Shown piece after piece: positions 55,101 through 61,100 of a DNA stretch of 64,000 nucleotides. Position numbers and translations under genes: made by a program. The notes beneath the pieces were generated by a model. The model saw only the letters and a program-made list of their open reading frames with translations, was not told the origin of the DNA and did no database searches. The DNA is taken from positions 62,001-126,000 of the forward strand of contig JACCGJ010001485.1 in assembly GCA_013407085.1 (NCBI GenBank), written 5' to 3'. How positions within the stretch are numbered: the stretch's first letter is position 1; each line of letters starts with the position of its first letter. The DNA is from Atriophallophorus winterbourni (lineage: Eukaryota; Platyhelminthes; Trematoda; Plagiorchiida; Microphallidae).

Positions 55101-58100
55101 TCGCTGCCTTCAACTACTAACGAAAATTTGCCGACTGAACAAAAACACCATCGCAAGCACAATTCATACGCCCAAAGTCCAGTAGCCACACCGTGGAAGC
55201 CTCACCAAATTCCTAATATGAATGAATTGGGATTTTTCTGAAATAGATCGGATACAATGTCAATTTTTGGTAACATTTCGCTCCTGAGACAGAAGCTTGA
55301 TCAGACCAAGGGTACGAATACAAACAAGAAACTAGAATAAGCATTGATTTTTTTAATCGATCTTGTTGTGGCCTAGTCCGCTGAAGGACAGGCGAGGTCT
55401 TGACACGCATTGGCCTGTTCTAGGTAAGCTTCGGGCAGTTTTGATAGTTGTACGTGCCGTCAAGGTCACTGGCCTATTCACTAGCATGCTTTCGCCGCGT
55501 ACGCACCAGAGGTCATGCGCACCAAGGTTTTCCCACTGCAGTACTGAGCGCCAGATTGTGAGTACACAGGCTCCATCGACTTCATCGATCCCGCCTATGT
55601 AATCTCAACTGTTTTATACCATAACCAAGCACTTCTACGGTATCAAGCTTTACGTTTTGTCCAGTGTCCGAACCGTGCTCGACTGATGCGGAACATGAAT
55701 GGCGGCCGGAATTCGTAGTTTTTTTTAATTATCAATGTGCAACTCATTTTGTAGCGTAAAACACTAGATCTATGTTCCATCACTGCTTATCGGTAGGGAG
55801 AGAGTAGTAATTATAAATTGTGGTCCATAAATCAATGTTGTTCGAGCGCTTATCGAACTTGAACAGAATTGACGGCATTAAAACAAAATCCGGCGCTGAT
55901 AAAACTGTTTTCCAATTAATTCAATTCACCTGAGTGGTAATGTAGCTATTGTTTCTATCGCCCAATCGGCTAACCGTCATGAGATAAAGACATGGGCATA
56001 CACATGGGCATACACTACTTAAAAAGCAATGTCAGCCTGACAACTGAATAGTACAGAGAAATAAAAAGCTGGATGACTTAACATCATTCGTTCCTTGGTC
56101 GCAATACAGCCCAGTCTAGGAAAGTTTGCGCTAGCTGTTTATCAGTGAATATGAGAGAATGCATACTTAAGTTACCTTCTGTTACATAGTTGAGTATTGT
56201 TCAGCAGTTTTTCGTTATCCTAAAGACGTTCCCGCATGCTTGATCGTCGCAGGTATTTTGTCGATTTCGTTTCCAGTGAGAAGTACACGAGAAAGTAATT
56301 GAGCCACCTGGGGGAAAAATACGCATAGCATTGTAGTCCGTTTTATAGAAACGGTTTTGGGGATATTATCCCAAATCGAAGATACGTATTGCTTGTTGTG
56401 AACACGTGGCCATAGTCGTTCCATTAACAATTCTATTCTCTATTACTTGGATTTCACGTTACAGGCCCTCCACGAATAAAATATGACCTCGGTTTAGAAG
56501 TGATCCGTGTGAATGCCGGACAAAAGCTCTCCATTCCGGTCACCGTCGAAGGTCAACCTGCTCCAAAGATTACATGGCTCTATTCTAAAGACGCGGAACC
56601 CACACAGCAGCTGCCCATTGAAGTAAAAACAGATGAAATTGGGCCGGATAAAGAAGGAATCATCAAATCTGCACTGAATGTTCAAAAGGCTAGTCGTAAA
56701 GTCGACGGAGTATACACTATATTGGCTGTGAATAGCGGGGGTGAAGCTAGCGCACGATTTGAAGTTATTGTGGCAGGTGAGTTTGTATACTGGTTATCAC
56801 CGATAGACTGAAGTTGTACGAGTTCCATTTATGTAACAAGATGTGGGATTATTATTATAACTATGTGTGCTGCTGTCCCAGCCGTGGGTAATAGAGAAAC
56901 ACAATCGTACTTGAACTTGTCTATTGATCGAGTGAGTGCGATCGATACGACCGATATTGATTGATGCTCGATCGATGGTTCGTTCACTGTCTATACTACA
57001 ATTATGTGGCTCAATTTTATCAACATGATTCCATGCAACTTATCGCAATGAGATTTCGCTGGAAAATCAAAAGCATGAGGCATTTTGCACGCCTGTCTCA
57101 ATACACTTCAGCTAAGGCGGAGTATGCTTAGGCCCATGACTGACAAATTCCGTCAACCAAATACGGGCTGTGTGACTTGAGTGTACAACTTTCCCTTTAC
57201 GTTAACCGCATCTTCACCTCATTTCATTCATGTCTTCAGGCCTCTCCTTGCCGGTGGCACTGAGGCGAAGACAACTTCACGCCAGTGGTTCCGATCTGTC
57301 GCTGCTTCCGTTGCCGTCTGCACCGTGAATCCTTGTGCATGTAGTTCGCGTTCCAACGTTTTGCGCCAAGTTTTCTTGGGCCGTCCCTTTTTTCGTTTAC
57401 CTTGCGGATGCCAGTGCATGGCTACCTTCGTATGCGAACTGGGATCCATCCTGCAGACATGACCGAACCACGGATCTGTTGTCATCGTTTCCGTAGCAAT
57501 GTAGGTTTTACGGGATAGGGTTGCTAGCCCTACGCCCAACCCTCCTCCTTTCTTCTTCTCATACGGGCTTGGGACCGTCCTTGGGGCGATTTCATCTTCA
57601 CTCAGGCTATTTATAATAAAGCGATTTTTCATCTATCAAATTATTTAGTCTATTCTCGACGTGTATACTTCCACACGAACCACAATTCCGTTATATCTAG
57701 CATAATTTATGTGGTTTTTGGAGCTTACGAAATTGTTCCTTATTCGCTTCCTTGACATTCCCTGTCCTCCTATCAATCTGAGTGCGGCAAACCTAACCAA
57801 TACGTCAGTACGGTTAACATGGCTCCCACCGAAAGATACAGGAGGTTTGAACCTGCTAAATTATGTGGTTGAACGCGCCGAGGTACCTAATGCCTACACC
57901 GCTGCTTCCTCCATCCCTTACTGGCAACCGGTGACCAGTGACCTCGCGATAACTGATACCGAGCCGATTGTGCACGACGTAGACAGATTGCCGAAAGAGA
58001 AGCTGATGTATTTCCGAGTGGCTGCGCGGAACAAAGTCGGTGTCGGGGCGTTTGCCACGATTCCCGAAGCCATCCAAGTTGTTTCACCGCACGGTGAGTG

Positions 58101-61100
58101 GATTTGAAATAGTGTATGATTAAATGTTATACGATGTGATTATTAAATAGCGAAATGAGCTTGTACGTGTATACTGAGTGGTTTTGCCAGATATGTATTG
58201 TGAGTTTGCATGTATTGTCCTAGACGAATACCCAAACCCGTCGTAATAGTTTATTATCACTGTTATGTTGTTCAGATCACCACACAGTGACACTCATAAA
58301 CCGGTTTCCGATTGTTTAGCCACATCAGGGAGAGACAACAATTTTGAGTTTAGTCCGCTTTAAAACAACGGTGCAGTGACAAGCAATCAGCCATGGTGTT
58401 TACATGCATAAGCACAGTGTGGTTTGTAGTCTAGACTTCAAAATCCTCATAAGTGACCACTGTATGGTGTCGTTCACACCCCTTTGCTATGTAGTGGATT
58501 CGAGAGACAGTTGTGCCAGGTAATCAACTAGATGATACGAGAGACCAAGTCCACCGAGACAGAGAACAGAACAACACAGGATGGTTATTAAACGACCAAG
58601 CCGAGACTCAGGACACAGGTTCGCAGGTCCTAGAGCTGGACAGGGCCAGTGTTTATATAGAGGACAGAAGGGGGTGTGCGAAGTGAGCCGATAAGGACAT
58701 TGAAGCGTAAGGTTACAACATGTCACAGCATGCATCCGCAATGTTCGGATAAGGACAACATCAAGTCCGTGGTAAATGAGCGGTAAAGAAGTGATAGCGG
58801 TTTGACGTTGAAGCCATTGTTAAATAATGTTAATACAACGGTCCCTGAAGTTCAAGGTCATGATCACAAAGTGCTTTCTAAACAGGACCTCAATACCCTT
58901 ATAAATGACCACTGTATTATGCTGCTCATCCAAAGTCGAATTCAGTTTCAATACCATTGGTTGTCCAACGCCGAATCGAAATGGTGTATACTGCTGTTTT
59001 TTTGCTTTTTACATGCGCTATACTCGCCCTTTTATTATCAGCTCACTTAGTTGATTATAAAAATGATATGATTTAATTACTGTCTCATTTACTTCCGCAC
59101 CTTTCTAATAGCTAAGCGCGCGTAATCTTAACTACTACTCATTGCATGCGGAGAGTAGTAAGCTACCTTTTTGTTGTCACGTCACTTAAACGCTGATCTG
59201 AAATGGTATTTGTATTAAGTGTCCTACTTTTGTAACTGCTAAACCTCACGCCGCTCTGGGTCAGTACACTCATGCTCCACGTACCTTGAAACAATTGGGA
59301 ATGGATAGACGAAGATGAACTCATAAAACACTTTGGCCAATGTGGGCCCATCAGCTATGTTCACTTGGCGAACTGGTTTTAACAGCACAACTGTATATGC
59401 AGATTTCTTTAGCAGCATGCCTGGAATCTACATGTGTTCTCTTTGGCATTGTACATTACCACTTCGTCGTGAGGAACTGCGCCTGGTTTCAGGAAGTTTG
59501 AGTACACTGAACGAATAGAATTGAGTCGAGTTCCAAGTGAAAGTGAACGGTTTTATTACTGTCAATTGGCCCAGATGCGCTACAGTAGCAATGGAGGAGA
59601 ATATACGTAGCTCAGGATGAGGATGGTGTTCAGATGGTGTTCGCCGAGCTTGTGTAGTTGTTTTTGGACGTTCAACCGTACCCAGCTAAGAAACGATGAA
59701 GAAAATAGAGTTAGACGCGCTATTCCGTATGTGCAGAATATATCAGAAATCGCATCTCGGGTCCTTCGGCCATTTGGAATAGAGGTCGCGCACAAACCTG
59801 TGTCAACAATATGAAAGACAAAGTTGCAAAAGAATAACAATCGAATATTGTCTACAAGATTACGTGCAGAGATTGCGAGAAGAACTACATCGGACAAACC
59901 AGTCGCAAGCTAAGCACAAGAATACATGAACACCGGTTAGCTGTACGAAGGCACGACCCAAGGTCACTGATTTCAATACATGTTGATTAATTCGGACACC
60001 AATTCGATTTGGACAACGCGAGGATTTTAGCAAAAGAAAACAACCGACGAGCGCAAGAATTGATAGAAGCGTGGCACTCAACAACGACATAAATTAGCCA
60101 GCACCTTCAATTGGCTACAACCTATGGACCAATGAAAACTCGATGGACAAGAATGCAACACATGAATTCCACAAACCAACAGGAGTGATGGCGAACGGAC
60201 AGACGGACCTTATAAAAACCAATGAATACCAATTTCAAGTCACTTCGAATGAAGTTCTGCCGATGATGTCATTTAGCTTGATGACGAAACGTCCAACAAC
60301 AACTACACAAGCTCAGCAAACAACATCTGAACAACGTTACAGTATTGTGACGATATCTGTTATCAAGAAATGGCATTTAAGGTAGTAGCTGTTTACTTCC
60401 TATCCCACTTACCCACACCTCACGACAATTATCGTGTTGTTCGTTTGAAAATATAGAATCAGGTTCAGTGTGCTACAATTGAGCATTTTGTGCGATAAAT
60501 TTGTACTAATCACTAGTTTGGTTCGTCAACGTAAGTCATGGGAATACAATGGTGATGGTCGGGGGTTCAAGTCCCATCCGAAGCGGGGGATATGGAGTGT
60601 TAATGAGCGATACTCGAGTCCATTATAGATCGTTTGTAAGGAGTTTTGTGAATATTGTAAAGTACTTGTTACTTATGAGTAGTCACTGATATCTTATTTA
60701 CTCACGTTGAACCGTTTACTTTCCTATAACGCTGATTTATCAACGTGCATTGTTTGCGGTTAATACGTAAAACGTTTTCCCGATGACTTCTTAAAATAAC
60801 TCAAAAACTCAGCATTACATTGGGTTGCCTATTTTGAATTTTCTGCAATCGAGCCAGCATCTGTTAAGTTGAACAACAAATATGCGTATGCCACAGCTTT
60901 TTAACCTTTTCCGTGGGGATTGAATTGCTGGGCTCGATCTGAAATGCCCTTCGCGTAGATGGATCCGAGGGGTAACTCAATACTCACATGTCACCTTTGG
61001 CATTCCCATCATTTTTCCAGTCGAATTTTACAAAACGTAGACACCTGATGGATTTTCGTCATCCAAAGCTTCATAAAAACTCCTTTCGCATCAGGCATTG

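Noticed and set aside
57709..57754. Extending exon 44 upstream to the Met at 57709 or the AG at 57723
   Set aside because: The phase does not match the phase-1 end of exon 43, the added residues are hydrophobic and unlike a domain linker, and an upstream AG leads into a stop.
60560..60600. Functional tRNA gene suggested by the B box
   Set aside because: No acceptor stem, D arm or anticodon arm can be laid out around the B box.
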